Source: Inhella inkyongensis (GTDB taxonomy: Bacteria > Pseudomonadota > Gammaproteobacteria > Burkholderiales > Burkholderiaceae_C). From it: 64,000 nt of DNA. The DNA lies in NCBI RefSeq assembly GCF_005952805.1, contig NZ_CP040709.1, forward strand, positions 806,001 to 870,000. Reading direction: 5' to 3'. The notes below the pieces were generated by a model. It did not search any database, had not been told where the DNA came from, and saw nothing but the letters and a program-made list of their open reading frames with translations. This document shows, in pieces, positions 16,411-24,366 of the stretch (the stretch's first letter is position 1; each line of letters opens with the position of its first letter). The position numbers were made by a program, and so were the translations under genes.

Positions 16411-17547
16411 ATGAACGGCGATCGCTTTGGGCCACGGCGGCGGATGGCACAGCTGCATGCGCTGTGCCAGGCAGACTTGGCGACGGCGGACTTTTTGCAG
16501 GCGTTTTTGGAAGCCTTGCATGCCGTCATTCCCAGCCAGCGCAATCTGTTTGATCTGACAGATTCACAGGGCCAGCTGCTGCACTACTACTGCGAAGGGC
16601 TGATTGACACCCGGATTGCGCAGATCTACTTCGAGCACTTCCACAACCGCCGTGAAGCGGAGTGCATGCCAGCCTTTGCCACCCTGGCCTCGGCGCCGGC
16701 TGGGGTGCGCAGTGCGCGACCCCTGATGTCGCGCGAGTTCTTCCACTCAGCGCTCTACAACGAGATCTGGCGTCCGCAGGGCTTTCACAGCCGCGTCGAG
16801 GGCGTGGTGCGCGCCACTGACGGGCGCCTATTGGGCAGTCTGGTGCTGTACCGGGGGCCGAGTGACCCCGACTTCTCGTCGGGTGACGAGCAGACCCTGG
16901 CCACGATCCTGCCGTGGATCGCTAGCGCCCTGGTCCGGGCCGAGACGCGGGAGGTCGGCAGGGCGCAACGATTCCTTCCGACACCGCAACGTGAGGAGTA
17001 TTTGCTGTTGTCCGAGGCCGGACAGCTCAGGGCGGCATCGGAAGGCGCTCTGGGCCTGCTCTTGCAAGCCGACGCTGGCCTGACCCTGAACGGGCTGCGA
17101 GACGGCGAGCTGGGTATCCGCTGGGCGTTGGATCGCTTGTTTCAGCGCATATCGCTCACCCCGGGTGATCGTTCACAGCCCTTGCTGGGCGCGGGGGAGT
17201 CTTTTCGTGCCGTGACGCTGATCAATGCCCATGGCCGCTTTGTGGTCGAGGTGCGCAGCCTGCAATCGGGGCAGGGTGGGGCGGAGCGTTTGCACCAGGT
17301 CTGTTTGCGCCGCCATGAGCCGCAGACCGTCAGCCTGCATCGGGCACTGCGGCAGCTGCCGCTGACGGCCGGGCAGTTTCAAGTGTGTCGTGCGCTCTAT
17401 GAAGGGCAGACCCTGGTCGACTTGGCGCGGCAGCAGCGTGTAGCTCACAGCACCGTGGTGGACCACACGCGAAAGATCTATCGCGCGCTGGACGTTTCAG
17501 GCGTGGGTGAACTGCGCCAATTGATCGATGACGCGATGCGACCCTGA
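16411..17547 (+). CDS. LuxR-type helix-turn-helix transcriptional regulator
   Basis: A protein of about 378 residues. The C-terminal ~65 residues form a LuxR/GerE DNA-binding domain: LPLTAGQFQVCRALYEGQTL, then DLARQQRVAHSTVVDHTRKIYRALDV. The N-terminal 300 residues form an alpha/beta, GAF-like sensor region (residues about 20-160, RNLFDLTDSQGQLLHYY and VVRATDGRLLGSLVLYRGP) whose ligand is unknown. ATG 16411 is preferred because upstream codons run through a GC-rich hairpin region and an uncharacteristic leader. Confidence 0.85.
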   Translation: MNGDRFGPRRRMAQLHALCQADLATADFLQAFLEALHAVIPSQRNLFDLTDSQGQLLHYYCEGLIDTRIAQIYFEHFHNRREAECMPAFATLASAPAGVRSARPLMSREFFHSALYNEIWRPQGFHSRVEGVVRATDGRLLGSLVLYRGPSDPDFSSGDEQTLATILPWIASALVRAETREVGRAQRFLPTPQREEYLLLSEAGQLRAASEGALGLLLQADAGLTLNGLRDGELGIRWALDRLFQRISLTPGDRSQPLLGAGESFRAVTLINAHGRFVVEVRSLQSGQGGAERLHQVCLRRHEPQTVSLHRALRQLPLTAGQFQVCRALYEGQTLVDLARQQRVAHSTVVDHTRKIYRALDVSGVGELRQLIDDAMRP

Positions 17548-17565
17548 TCGACCCAGTGAAGGCGT

Positions 17566-18033
17566 TTAGCTCGCTGGGCCAATGACCTTTACAAAGATGG
17601 CCATGGAGGCGTTGGAATCGATGCGCTGCCACCCACAGCGCTCAAGCAATGAAGCCGATGTGGCCGTGGCGCAGAAGAGGCGCGGCAGGCGCAGGCTTCG
17701 CGCCTGCGCTTCCAGGCCCAGTAACAGCGCGCGGCCGATGCCCTGGCGGCGCAGGGCCGCCGGCACCACCGCCGCGCCGGCCCAGGGGCCGAGCGTGGGA
17801 TGGCTGGCGAAGGGCTCGGTCTTGATGGCCGCGAAGCCGCAGGGGTGTCCATCCCGCAGGGCCACCAGCCCCAGCGGCAAGGCGCCTTCGCGGGCATAGG
17901 CCCGCAAATCCGCCGCTGCATCACCCCTGCCGTCCGGGCCATAGTGGCCCGGCCATTCGGCCTCGAACCAGCTCTGCAGCAGCGGCAGCAGGTCGAGGCG
18001 TTGGCCCAGTGGAGTGATGTGGAGCGCTTGCAC
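17566..18033 (-). CDS. GNAT-family N-acetyltransferase
   Basis: A protein of about 155 residues with the GNAT fold: WFEAEWPGHYGPDGRGD near the N-terminus, LPLGLVALRDGHPCGFAAIK strand pair, then the acetyl-CoA binding loop VPAALRRQGIGRALL (Q/RxxGxG/A) and a C-terminal ERCGWQR segment. The substrate is unknown. I place the start at GTG 18033, eight bases after the stop of the upstream barrel protein gene; sequence further upstream belongs to that gene. The two genes are probably co-transcribed. Confidence 0.8.
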   Translation of the reverse strand: MQALHITPLGQRLDLLPLLQSWFEAEWPGHYGPDGRGDAAADLRAYAREGALPLGLVALRDGHPCGFAAIKTEPFASHPTLGPWAGAAVVPAALRRQGIGRALLLGLEAQARSLRLPRLFCATATSASLLERCGWQRIDSNASMAIFVKVIGPAS

Positions 18034-18041
18034 GCGCGGGA

Positions 18042-18752
18042 TTAGAAGCTGTAGCGCGTGTTCAGCGAGTAGGCGGTGACGCGGCCATCGCCGATTTCGG
18101 TCTTCTGACGATGCGCAGCGGCACCGAAGCTCCAACCCTTCAAGGCGGCCGGCTGGTAGCGCACGCCTACACCCAGCAGCGGACGCTCGCGGCGTGCGTC
18201 GCTCAGTTCGGCCAGCATCGTCCATTCATGGTTCAGCTGGTAGCCATAGGCCACGCTGCTGCGCCAGTTGCGCTCGCCGCCGTGCGGCAGTTCGCGCAAC
18301 AGGCTGGCGTGGAACTCGTGGGCGCCGCTGCGCTGGGTCATGGCCAGGCCGATTTCGCCGCCGTCATAGTCCCATTCGCCTTGGCTGCGGGTCTGACTCA
18401 GGGCGCCGACCAGGCTGACCGTGGGGCCGTTCTGACCGAGGCTGAGCAGCTTGTACTTGCCCTGCAGGCCGAAGCTGTGGGCGCTCTCGCCCAGGGCGCT
18501 GCCGCGGCTGACGCTCAGGCCGAGCTGGAAGCCATGGCCGAGGCCGCAGTCACCACTCAGGGTCTGGGTGTTGGCGTGTTCGGCGGCGGCACCGGGCACG
18601 CCGACGCGGAGGCGGCGCAGGGCCAGATCGGTTTGGCAGCTGCCCGACTGCAGCACGTCGGCATCCGGGGTCAGCAGGGGCGGGGCGGCCAGGGCGGCAG
18701 TGGAGGCAGAGAGGGCAGTGAGGCCCGCCAGGGCCAGGGTCGAGAAGCGCAA
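18042..18752 (-). CDS. Small outer-membrane beta-barrel protein (putative)
   Basis: A 236-residue exported protein with a signal peptide (MRFSTLALAGLTALSASTAALA). The mature part shows alternating-residue beta strands, many Gly and aromatic residues, and ends in a C-terminal Phe (AYSLNTRYSF), the recognition signal for outer-membrane insertion. A Cys pair (SGSCQTDLA and SGDCGLG) may form a disulfide. The family is not recognised and no transport or enzymatic role can be read from sequence. Confidence 0.75.
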   Translation of the reverse strand: MRFSTLALAGLTALSASTAALAAPPLLTPDADVLQSGSCQTDLALRRLRVGVPGAAAEHANTQTLSGDCGLGHGFQLGLSVSRGSALGESAHSFGLQGKYKLLSLGQNGPTVSLVGALSQTRSQGEWDYDGGEIGLAMTQRSGAHEFHASLLRELPHGGERNWRSSVAYGYQLNHEWTMLAELSDARRERPLLGVGVRYQPAALKGWSFGAAAHRQKTEIGDGRVTAYSLNTRYSF

Positions 18753-18878
18753 TTGGGGCTCCGTGGGTTGAGAACGGAGCGAATGCTGCAGGGTTCGGGT
18801 TTGTACTGATGTGCCGCTGCGACCAACTGCAAGAACCGGGGTGGAAAGTGCGAAAGCCGGGGCGGGAAATGGCGGCGA

Positions 18879-19265
18879 TCAGGGGCCCCAGCGCTGCCAG
18901 ATCACCCAGCCCCAGACGGCCGCTGCAAACAGCAGGGTGAACAGCACGGCCGCGCTGCCCAGGTCTTTGGCGCGGCCCAGCAGCTCGCGGCGCTCCAGGC
19001 TGATGGCATCGGCCAGGGCCTCCAGGGCGGAGTTCAGCAGCTCGACCACCCAGATCAGCAGCACCACGCCCACCAGGGCCAACACCTCGGGACCGCTGCG
19101 CCCCACCCAGGGGGCAGCCAACAGCAGGGGCAGGCCCAGGGCCAGTTCCTGGCGGAAGGCGGCTTCGTTGCGCACGGCGGCGCGCAGGCCTTGCAGCGAG
19201 TAGCCCAAGGCCTTCCAGACGCGCAGCAGGCCGCCTCGGCTTTTCATGGACGAGATGTCATTCAT
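18879..19265 (-). CDS. dgkA: Diacylglycerol kinase
   Basis: A protein of about 128 residues, the usual size for prokaryotic DgkA, with three transmembrane helices. The hallmark motifs are RNEAAFRQE near the N-terminus and VVELLNSALEALADAISLE, which contain the active-site glutamates and asparagine. It phosphorylates membrane diacylglycerol to phosphatidic acid. Its start overlaps the end of the histidine kinase gene by eight bases, so it is the third gene of the regulator-kinase operon. EptA, encoded divergently, releases diacylglycerol, which this kinase would recycle. Start at 19247 is an alternative. Confidence 0.93.
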   Translation of the reverse strand: MNDISSMKSRGGLLRVWKALGYSLQGLRAAVRNEAAFRQELALGLPLLLAAPWVGRSGPEVLALVGVVLLIWVVELLNSALEALADAISLERRELLGRAKDLGSAAVLFTLLFAAAVWGWVIWQRWGP

Positions 19266-20553
19266 GCGGGGGTCCCAGTTCGAGGGCGACGGCAAAACCC
19301 TGGGCCTGGGGCGGCAGACGCAGGCGGCCGCCGTGGGCGCGGGTGACCAAAGCGGCCAGGCGCAAGCCCAGGCCCTGGCCGCTGGCGTCGGCGGCAGCGG
19401 CGCTGTCTTGCAGCGCAGCCTCCAGGGCTACGCGCTCGGCCTCGGGCATGCCGGGGCCGTCGTCGCACACCAGCAGGCATTGCTCGCTTGGCCATTCCAG
19501 CCACACCGAGCGCGCGCCATGGCGCTGTGCGTTGTCCAGCAGATTGAGCAGGGCCGCGGCCAGCAGCTCGGGGTCGGCGCTCAAACGCCGGCCCCCTGGG
19601 GTGCTGCGCAGGCTCAGGCCCGGGGTTGGCAGCTCGCTCAGCAACTGCGCGGCGTCCAGCCACTGGCGCTGCACCGCCTGCTCGCTGCGAAACAGCCGCA
19701 GCAGGGCCAGCACCAGGCGTTGCAGGCGGGTGGTGGATTCGCGCAGCAAGCGCAGGCGTGGCAGGGTTTCGGGTGCGGCTTCCTTGAGCGCCACCGCCAG
19801 CTGAGCGTCCATGCCGGCCAGGGGGGTGCGCAGCAAGTGGGCGGCCTGCGGAGCGAAGGCGCGTTCGAAGGCCAGCCGTTCGCTCAAGTGCTCACCCAGG
19901 GTCCGCAGTGCGCGGTGGATCGGCGCCAGTTCGGCGCGTTCGGGCTCGCCCAGCGCATGAGCCAGCTGCTGGGGTGCCACGCCTTCGTGGGCCAGTTGCT
20001 CCAGGCGCTCGGACAGGCGGCCCAAAGGGCGCAGTTCCTGGCGCGCGCGCAGGGCCAGCAGCGGCAGACCCAGCAGGGCCACCCCCAGGCTGGATAGCGC
20101 GACCATCCACATCACCTCTTGCAGCGCCTCGCGGCGCTCGGCACGCGTCTGGCCCACCACCAGCCACAGGCCGCCGGGCTGATCCAGTGGCCTGGCATAA
20201 AGCCGCCAGGGGCTGGCATTGGAAAAGCCCGCCGGCGGACGGGCCTGACCCAGGGCCGGGTAGTCGCCCGGAGATTGCTGCAGCAGTTGGCCCTGGGCAT
20301 CCAGAAGCCACCAGGCGTAACGCAGTTCGCCGCTGGCTTGGGGGCTCGGGGCGCGGACACCCACGGGGCCGAGGTTGGCCAGCGCCGGCGCCAGGCCTTC
20401 GGCACTGGCACGCAAGGCGTCATCCAGCAGTTCGTCTACCTCTTCGTCCACTGCCAGCACGGCGGCTGCGGCCACGGCCAGGGCCCACACCAGGGCGCCC
20501 AGTCCCAGGGTCCAGGCCAGGCCGCGCAGCAGCGAGCGGGGGGCTGCCATCAA
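19258..20553 (-). CDS. Sensor histidine kinase, PmrB/QseC-like
   Basis: A 431-residue two-component kinase: a transmembrane helix at about 12-34, a short periplasmic domain, a second helix at about 147-168, HAMP-like linker, then the kinase core. The phospho-acceptor is H239 in AAHLLRTPLAG; the residue after H is Leu rather than the usual Glu. The N-box is LLNLLDNAQRHG (N341), the G1 box DDGPGMP (364-370), and the G2 box GQGLGL (392-397). The gene overlaps the response regulator by four bases and dgkA by eight. Control of the eptA promoter is inferred from context. Confidence 0.92.
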   Translation of the reverse strand: MMAAPRSLLRGLAWTLGLGALVWALAVAAAAVLAVDEEVDELLDDALRASAEGLAPALANLGPVGVRAPSPQASGELRYAWWLLDAQGQLLQQSPGDYPALGQARPPAGFSNASPWRLYARPLDQPGGLWLVVGQTRAERREALQEVMWMVALSSLGVALLGLPLLALRARQELRPLGRLSERLEQLAHEGVAPQQLAHALGEPERAELAPIHRALRTLGEHLSERLAFERAFAPQAAHLLRTPLAGMDAQLAVALKEAAPETLPRLRLLRESTTRLQRLVLALLRLFRSEQAVQRQWLDAAQLLSELPTPGLSLRSTPGGRRLSADPELLAAALLNLLDNAQRHGARSVWLEWPSEQCLLVCDDGPGMPEAERVALEAALQDSAAAADASGQGLGLRLAALVTRAHGGRLRLPPQAQGFAVALELGPPHE

Positions 20554-21218
20554 GGGGTCTCCAAGGCGCAGCGGTAGCCCAGGCCGCGCAGGGTTTCGAT
20601 GGCGCTGCGGCCGAGCTTGCGGCGCAGGTTGGCGATGTGCACTTCCAGGCTGTTGCTGCTGGCGGGCTGGCCATCAAAGCCCAGGGCCAGGGCCTCCAGG
20701 TCGGCCTTGCTGACCCAGCGCCCGCTGCGCAGCAGCAGGGCTTCCATCAAGGCCCATTCGCGTGCGGTCAATTCGACCTTCTGGCCTTGCCATTGCGCGC
20801 TGCGCGTCTGCAATTGCACTTGGGCGCCGCCTTGCAGGGTCAAGGCGCCTTCGCTGGGCAGCTGGCGCCGCACGCAGGCGCGCAGGCGGGCCGCCAGTTC
20901 CTCCGGGGCGAAGGGTTTGACCAGGTAGTCGTCGGCGCCGCCGTCCAGGCCCTGGATGCGGTCGTTCAGGGTCTCGCGCGCGGTCAACATCAATGCGGGC
21001 GTGCGCAGCCCTTGAGCGCGCCGGGCCTGCAGCCAGTCCAGCCCCGAGCCGTCTGGCAGTTGCCAATCCAGCAGCCAGGCATCGAAGGGCTCTCCGCGCA
21101 GGGCTGCGCTGGCCTGGGCCAGGGTCGGGCACCAGTCCACCACCTGGCCCTCGGCGCGCAGAAAGGCGCGCAGGCCATCGCCCAGCACCCAGTCGTCTTC
21201 CACCAGCAGGATCCGCAT
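20550..21218 (-). CDS. OmpR/PhoB-family response regulator, PmrA/QseB-like
   Basis: A 222-residue regulator with a receiver domain (acidic pocket VEDD at 7-9, phospho-acceptor D51 in LLDWQLPDG, conserved K101 in DDYLVKPF) and a winged-helix DNA-binding domain (VELTAREWALMEALLLRSGR, then NSLEVHIANLRRKLG). OmpR-family regulators bind tandem direct repeats, and the gap just upstream of this gene contains such an array. The array lies between this gene and eptA, so autoregulation and eptA activation are both likely. Confidence 0.93.
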   Translation of the reverse strand: MRILLVEDDWVLGDGLRAFLRAEGQVVDWCPTLAQASAALRGEPFDAWLLDWQLPDGSGLDWLQARRAQGLRTPALMLTARETLNDRIQGLDGGADDYLVKPFAPEELAARLRACVRRQLPSEGALTLQGGAQVQLQTRSAQWQGQKVELTAREWALMEALLLRSGRWVSKADLEALALGFDGQPASSNSLEVHIANLRRKLGRSAIETLRGLGYRCALETP

Positions 21219-21256
21219 GGGTCGGATTCTGCGGGCGGCGGGGCCACTACCGGCGT

Positions 21257-21295
21257 CTTCAGCTTCGCTTCAGCCGGGCTTCAGGCCGGCTTCAG
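21257..21295. promoter_or_regulatory. Four tandem CTTCAG repeats with 11-bp period (candidate PmrA-type operator)
   Basis: CTTCAG occurs at 21257-21262, 21268-21273, 21279-21284 and 21290-21295, each separated by exactly five bases. OmpR/PmrA-family regulators bind direct repeats one helical turn apart; the enteric PmrA box is two YTTAAK hexamers with a 5-bp spacer. Four copies could bind two dimers. The array lies in the 99-bp gap between the response-regulator gene (minus) and eptA (plus). Confidence 0.8.
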
Positions 21296-21317
21296 GCTGC
21301 CCCATTGCAATGACGCC

Positions 21318-22967
21318 ATGTCGTTCCCCTCTGTGTTGTCCTGGCGTCTGCCGGTCTCGCGCTTCCGTGCTGAACTCTCGCCCGAGAGTTTGCTGCTGCT
21401 GTTCTCTTTGTACTGGGCGTTGGCGGCCAACCGCCCGGTTTGGGGTGCCGTGCATCAGGGCCTGGGGGCGGGCCGTCTGCTGGGCGTGGTGGCGCTCCTG
21501 GCATTGATTCACTACCTGGTGTTGGCGCCTTGGATGGCCGTGCGGGTGAGCCGACCCCTGCTGCTGGCCCTGAGTGCGGTGGCGGCTTTGGGCAGCTATT
21601 TCACCCAGAGCTTGGGCGTGGTGCTGGACCCGGCCATGATGCGCAACCTCATGCGCACCGACTGGCGTGAGGCGCGGGAACTGGTGGGGCCAGGGTTGCT
21701 CGGTCATGTCGCTGTGTTGCTGCTGCCGGTGGTGTTGGTGCTGGTCCAAGTTCGGCCGGTACGCTCGCGCACGGGCTGGGCGGGGATGCGTCGGCGTCTG
21801 GGCTGGTGGCTGACGGCGCTGCTGGGTGCCCTGGTCCTGCTGTGGGTGCTATTCCAGCCGCTCTCGGGCCTGATGCGCATGAACAAGGGCCTGCGCTACC
21901 AGATGCTGCCAGTGGCGCCGTTGTGGTCGTTGCCGCGCAGCGTCTGGCAGGACATGAAAGAAGCCCAAGCGCCGCGCCAGCCCATTGGCCTGGATGCCAA
22001 GGCGGGTCCGACCTGGGCGGCAGCGCAAAGGCCGCGCGTGCTGGTGTGGGTGGTGGGCGAAACCGTGCGTGCCGCCAACTGGGGCGCTTACACCCTGCCC
22101 GAAGGAGGGGTGCGAGATACCGCTCCGTTGACCGGGATTGAGCCGCAGTGGCTGCGCTTTCCGCGCATGACGACTTGCGGCACAGATACCGAGACCTCGC
22201 TGCCCTGCATGTTCGCGCCCACCGGCCGACGGGCCTATGACGAGGCGCAGATCCGCGGACAGGAGTCCTTGTTGCATGTGCTGCAGCGGGCCGGCGTGCA
22301 AACGGAGTGGTGGGATGCGCAGTCCGGCTGCAAGGGCGTGTGTGCCGAGTTGCCGCAGCGGCGCCTGGATTGCGGCGAGTTGTGCGACCGCGAGCTCTTC
22401 GCCGGCCTGGCGCCTAAGCTACAGGCGATCCGCCAGAGCGGGCCGGGCACCCATCTGCTGGTGCTGCACATGCTGGGCAACCACGGGCCGTCCTACTACC
22501 GGCGCTACGGATCGGAGCATGCGCGCTTCCAGCCGGCTTGCCAGTCTGATGACCTGGGACGTTGCAGCCAGGCGGAGATACGCAATGCCTACGACAACGC
22601 ATTGCTGGCCACCGATGCGCTGTTGGCCGACGCCCTGAAGCAGCTTCGGGCCTTGCAGGGGGAGATGGATGTGGCGCTGCTCTTCACGCCCGATCACGGT
22701 GAATCCCTGGGCGAGAAGGGGCTCTTTCTGCACGGCATGCCCTTCAGCTTTGCGCCGCGCGAGCAGACCGAAGTGCCGATGCTGTTCTGGCTGAGCGAGG
22801 GGTGGCGCGCCACGCGGGGCTGGTCCGCCGATTGTTTGAGTCGCCTGCCGAAAGGCAGCGCTCCGCAACACGATCATTTATTCCATACCGCACTGAACCT
22901 GCTGGACGTGCGAACCGCCTTGTACGAGCCGACATGGGACCTGCTGCAGCCATGCGCGGCACGCTGA
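21318..22967 (+). CDS. eptA: Phosphoethanolamine--lipid A transferase
   Basis: A 549-residue inner-membrane enzyme of the EptA/MCR family, which moves phosphoethanolamine from phosphatidylethanolamine to lipid A and lowers binding of cationic peptides. About five N-terminal helices precede a periplasmic sulfatase-fold domain. Metal and catalytic residues are visible: E248 in VVGETVRAANWG, nucleophile T291 in CGTDTETSLPCMF, H389 in LGNHGPSYY, D459-H460 in TPDHGESLGE and H472 in LHGMPF. Paired cysteines match the family's disulfides. The start at 21318 follows the regulator array directly. Confidence 0.95.
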   Translation: MSFPSVLSWRLPVSRFRAELSPESLLLLFSLYWALAANRPVWGAVHQGLGAGRLLGVVALLALIHYLVLAPWMAVRVSRPLLLALSAVAALGSYFTQSLGVVLDPAMMRNLMRTDWREARELVGPGLLGHVAVLLLPVVLVLVQVRPVRSRTGWAGMRRRLGWWLTALLGALVLLWVLFQPLSGLMRMNKGLRYQMLPVAPLWSLPRSVWQDMKEAQAPRQPIGLDAKAGPTWAAAQRPRVLVWVVGETVRAANWGAYTLPEGGVRDTAPLTGIEPQWLRFPRMTTCGTDTETSLPCMFAPTGRRAYDEAQIRGQESLLHVLQRAGVQTEWWDAQSGCKGVCAELPQRRLDCGELCDRELFAGLAPKLQAIRQSGPGTHLLVLHMLGNHGPSYYRRYGSEHARFQPACQSDDLGRCSQAEIRNAYDNALLATDALLADALKQLRALQGEMDVALLFTPDHGESLGEKGLFLHGMPFSFAPREQTEVPMLFWLSEGWRATRGWSADCLSRLPKGSAPQHDHLFHTALNLLDVRTALYEPTWDLLQPCAAR

Positions 22968-23677
22968 CGCGCCCGACCTTCTTGTTGGCCTTGGGGCTGG
23001 CCTGCGCGCTGGGTTGGGACTTCAGCGGATTGGACCTGCATGTCGCGCGTCACCTGGGCAGCGCCCAGGGCTTTGCTGCCCAGCATGCGTTTTGGGCCGA
23101 GACCCTGTTGCACGATGGGGTGCGCAAACTGTTGGGCCTGGCCGTCGTGCTGAGCGCGGCGCTGATATGGCGCCGCGAGGGGCGTGCACGCCGGGTTGGC
23201 GCGCTGCTGGCGGCCTTGCTGGCCACCCTGGCGGTCAATGCGCTGAAGGCCACCAGCCTCACCAGCTGTCCGTGGAGCCTGGCCGAGTTCGGCGGTGAGC
23301 CCGGGGTCGAGTGGGTGTCGCACTGGCAGTGGGCGGTGGCCGATGGCGGTCCGGGACACTGCTTTCCCTCGGGCCACTCGGCCGGCGTGTTCGCTCTGTG
23401 GTGCCTGGTGCCGGCCTGGACCGAACAGGCGCGCTGGCGGCGCCTGGCCTGGCTGGCCGTGGGTCTTTTGGGGGCGGCCGCGTCGGCCGCGCAGTGGGCA
23501 CGTGGCGCTCACTTTGTCAGCCACAGCCTGTGGTCGGCCTGGGGCTGCGCAGCCTGGGCTTTTGCGCTTCAGCTCGCCATGGAGAAGGGCTTATGGGCCA
23601 GGAACTCCTTGACCGGCCCGAGTGTGAACCGATTGGGCGACTGGTTGGCCGGCAGCTGGGCGCGGATGCGGGTGTGA
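22952..23677 (+). CDS. PAP2-family membrane phosphatase
   Basis: A protein of about 241 residues with five or six hydrophobic segments and the type 2 phosphatidic acid phosphatase motifs: KATSLTSCPW (C1, with Cys in place of the usual Arg), CFPSGHSAG (C2), and WARGAHFVSHSLWSAW (C3, containing the catalytic His). It overlaps the end of eptA by 16 bases, so the two are coupled. Relatives next to eptA dephosphorylate lipid A or undecaprenyl pyrophosphate; which applies here cannot be read from sequence. ATG 22934 is a second possible start. Confidence 0.87.
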   Translation: MRGTLTRPTFLLALGLACALGWDFSGLDLHVARHLGSAQGFAAQHAFWAETLLHDGVRKLLGLAVVLSAALIWRREGRARRVGALLAALLATLAVNALKATSLTSCPWSLAEFGGEPGVEWVSHWQWAVADGGPGHCFPSGHSAGVFALWCLVPAWTEQARWRRLAWLAVGLLGAAASAAQWARGAHFVSHSLWSAWGCAAWAFALQLAMEKGLWARNSLTGPSVNRLGDWLAGSWARMRV

Positions 23678-23773
23678 CAGCGTCAGCGCCGGAAGTCGCG
23701 TTTTCCGTTCATCAATAGGTGCCCAATCGGCCTCCAGGCCTCAGACCGGGGCGCTGCGAGAGGTCCTTGGTCT

Positions 23774-23977
23774 TCAGCGGGCGTTCTCGACCACCACCGT
23801 GGGCAGGGTCACGATCGGCGTGCGCTGGCCCAGGATTTCCACGGTCTCCAGCTGGACCGGCACCACCGGGGCCGGCGGGACGGCGGGCTCAAACACCAGG
23901 GCCACCGTGGCGGTGATGGCAGTCAGGGCCACCATGGTGCCCAGGGTCATCACTTCGGAGATGCGGTGCAAATTCAT
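23774..23977 (-). CDS. Small membrane-anchored protein with a TLPTVVV motif
   Basis: A 67-residue protein with one hydrophobic segment (about residues 11-30), a proline-rich stretch (PAVPPAPVVPVQ), and a C-terminal IVTLPTVVVENAR. A good ribosome site (GGGAG, 7 bases upstream) supports translation. The PTVVV string recurs in the neighbour at 24367 and resembles the TonB box of TonB-dependent receptors. Function unknown. Confidence 0.6.
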   Translation of the reverse strand: MNLHRISEVMTLGTMVALTAITATVALVFEPAVPPAPVVPVQLETVEILGQRTPIVTLPTVVVENAR

Positions 23978-24075
23978 GGCGGACTCCCAAAGTCATCGCA
24001 CAGGCGACAAGTTCATCTTGAGCCTTTGGCGAGCGAATTTCCAGTGCCATTCGATGCGCATCTCCTTCGGAGCGG

Positions 24076-24104
24076 AAAAAAAGAGCCCGGCGCAGGGCCG
24101 GGCT
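24076..24104 (-). terminator. Intrinsic terminator (minus strand)
   Basis: On the minus strand AGCCCGGC, loop CCTGC, GCCGGGCT form a perfect 8-bp stem followed by CTTTTTTT. It lies 62 bases beyond the stop of the small gene ending at 24166 and would end minus-strand transcription before the next small gene. Confidence 0.85.
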
Positions 24105-24165
24105 GGACAGGAGGACCCCCACGACCACAGCTCGAGCGCAGCGGTGGGGCTGTCAATGGATGGGT

Positions 24166-24348
24166 CTATGGCTGGATCGATGACTCGGGCTTGGGCTGAT
24201 CGGGTGCGGGGGCGGCGCTGATCTGTTCGTGGTCGGCCGGGTTGAGCCAGCCGATCTGCGCCAGTGCCGCGCCCGACAACAGGGTCAGGCCGACCATGGC
24301 CAGCGCTGCCAGCAGGTCGCTGAGCAGGGGCGGAAGCTTGGTTTTCAT
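24166..24348 (-). CDS. Small membrane-anchored protein of unknown function
   Basis: A 60-residue protein with one hydrophobic segment (LAALAMVGLTLLSGAALAQ, possibly a signal peptide) and a short polar, proline-rich tail (DQPKPESSIQP). Its hydrophobic segment resembles that of the neighbour at 24367 (VAMAGLTLASALTLGA), so the two may be diverged duplicates. A terminator follows. No ribosome site is obvious and function is unknown. Confidence 0.5.
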   Translation of the reverse strand: MKTKLPPLLSDLLAALAMVGLTLLSGAALAQIGWLNPADHEQISAAPAPDQPKPESSIQP

Positions 24349-24366
24349 GATGGGTCGCCGCGAGGC

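Noticed and set aside
19908..21317. A possible 470-residue N-terminal extension of EptA
   Set aside because: It would run antisense through the kinase and regulator genes and cross the CTTCAG array; EptA proteins are about 550 residues, which ATG 21318 gives.
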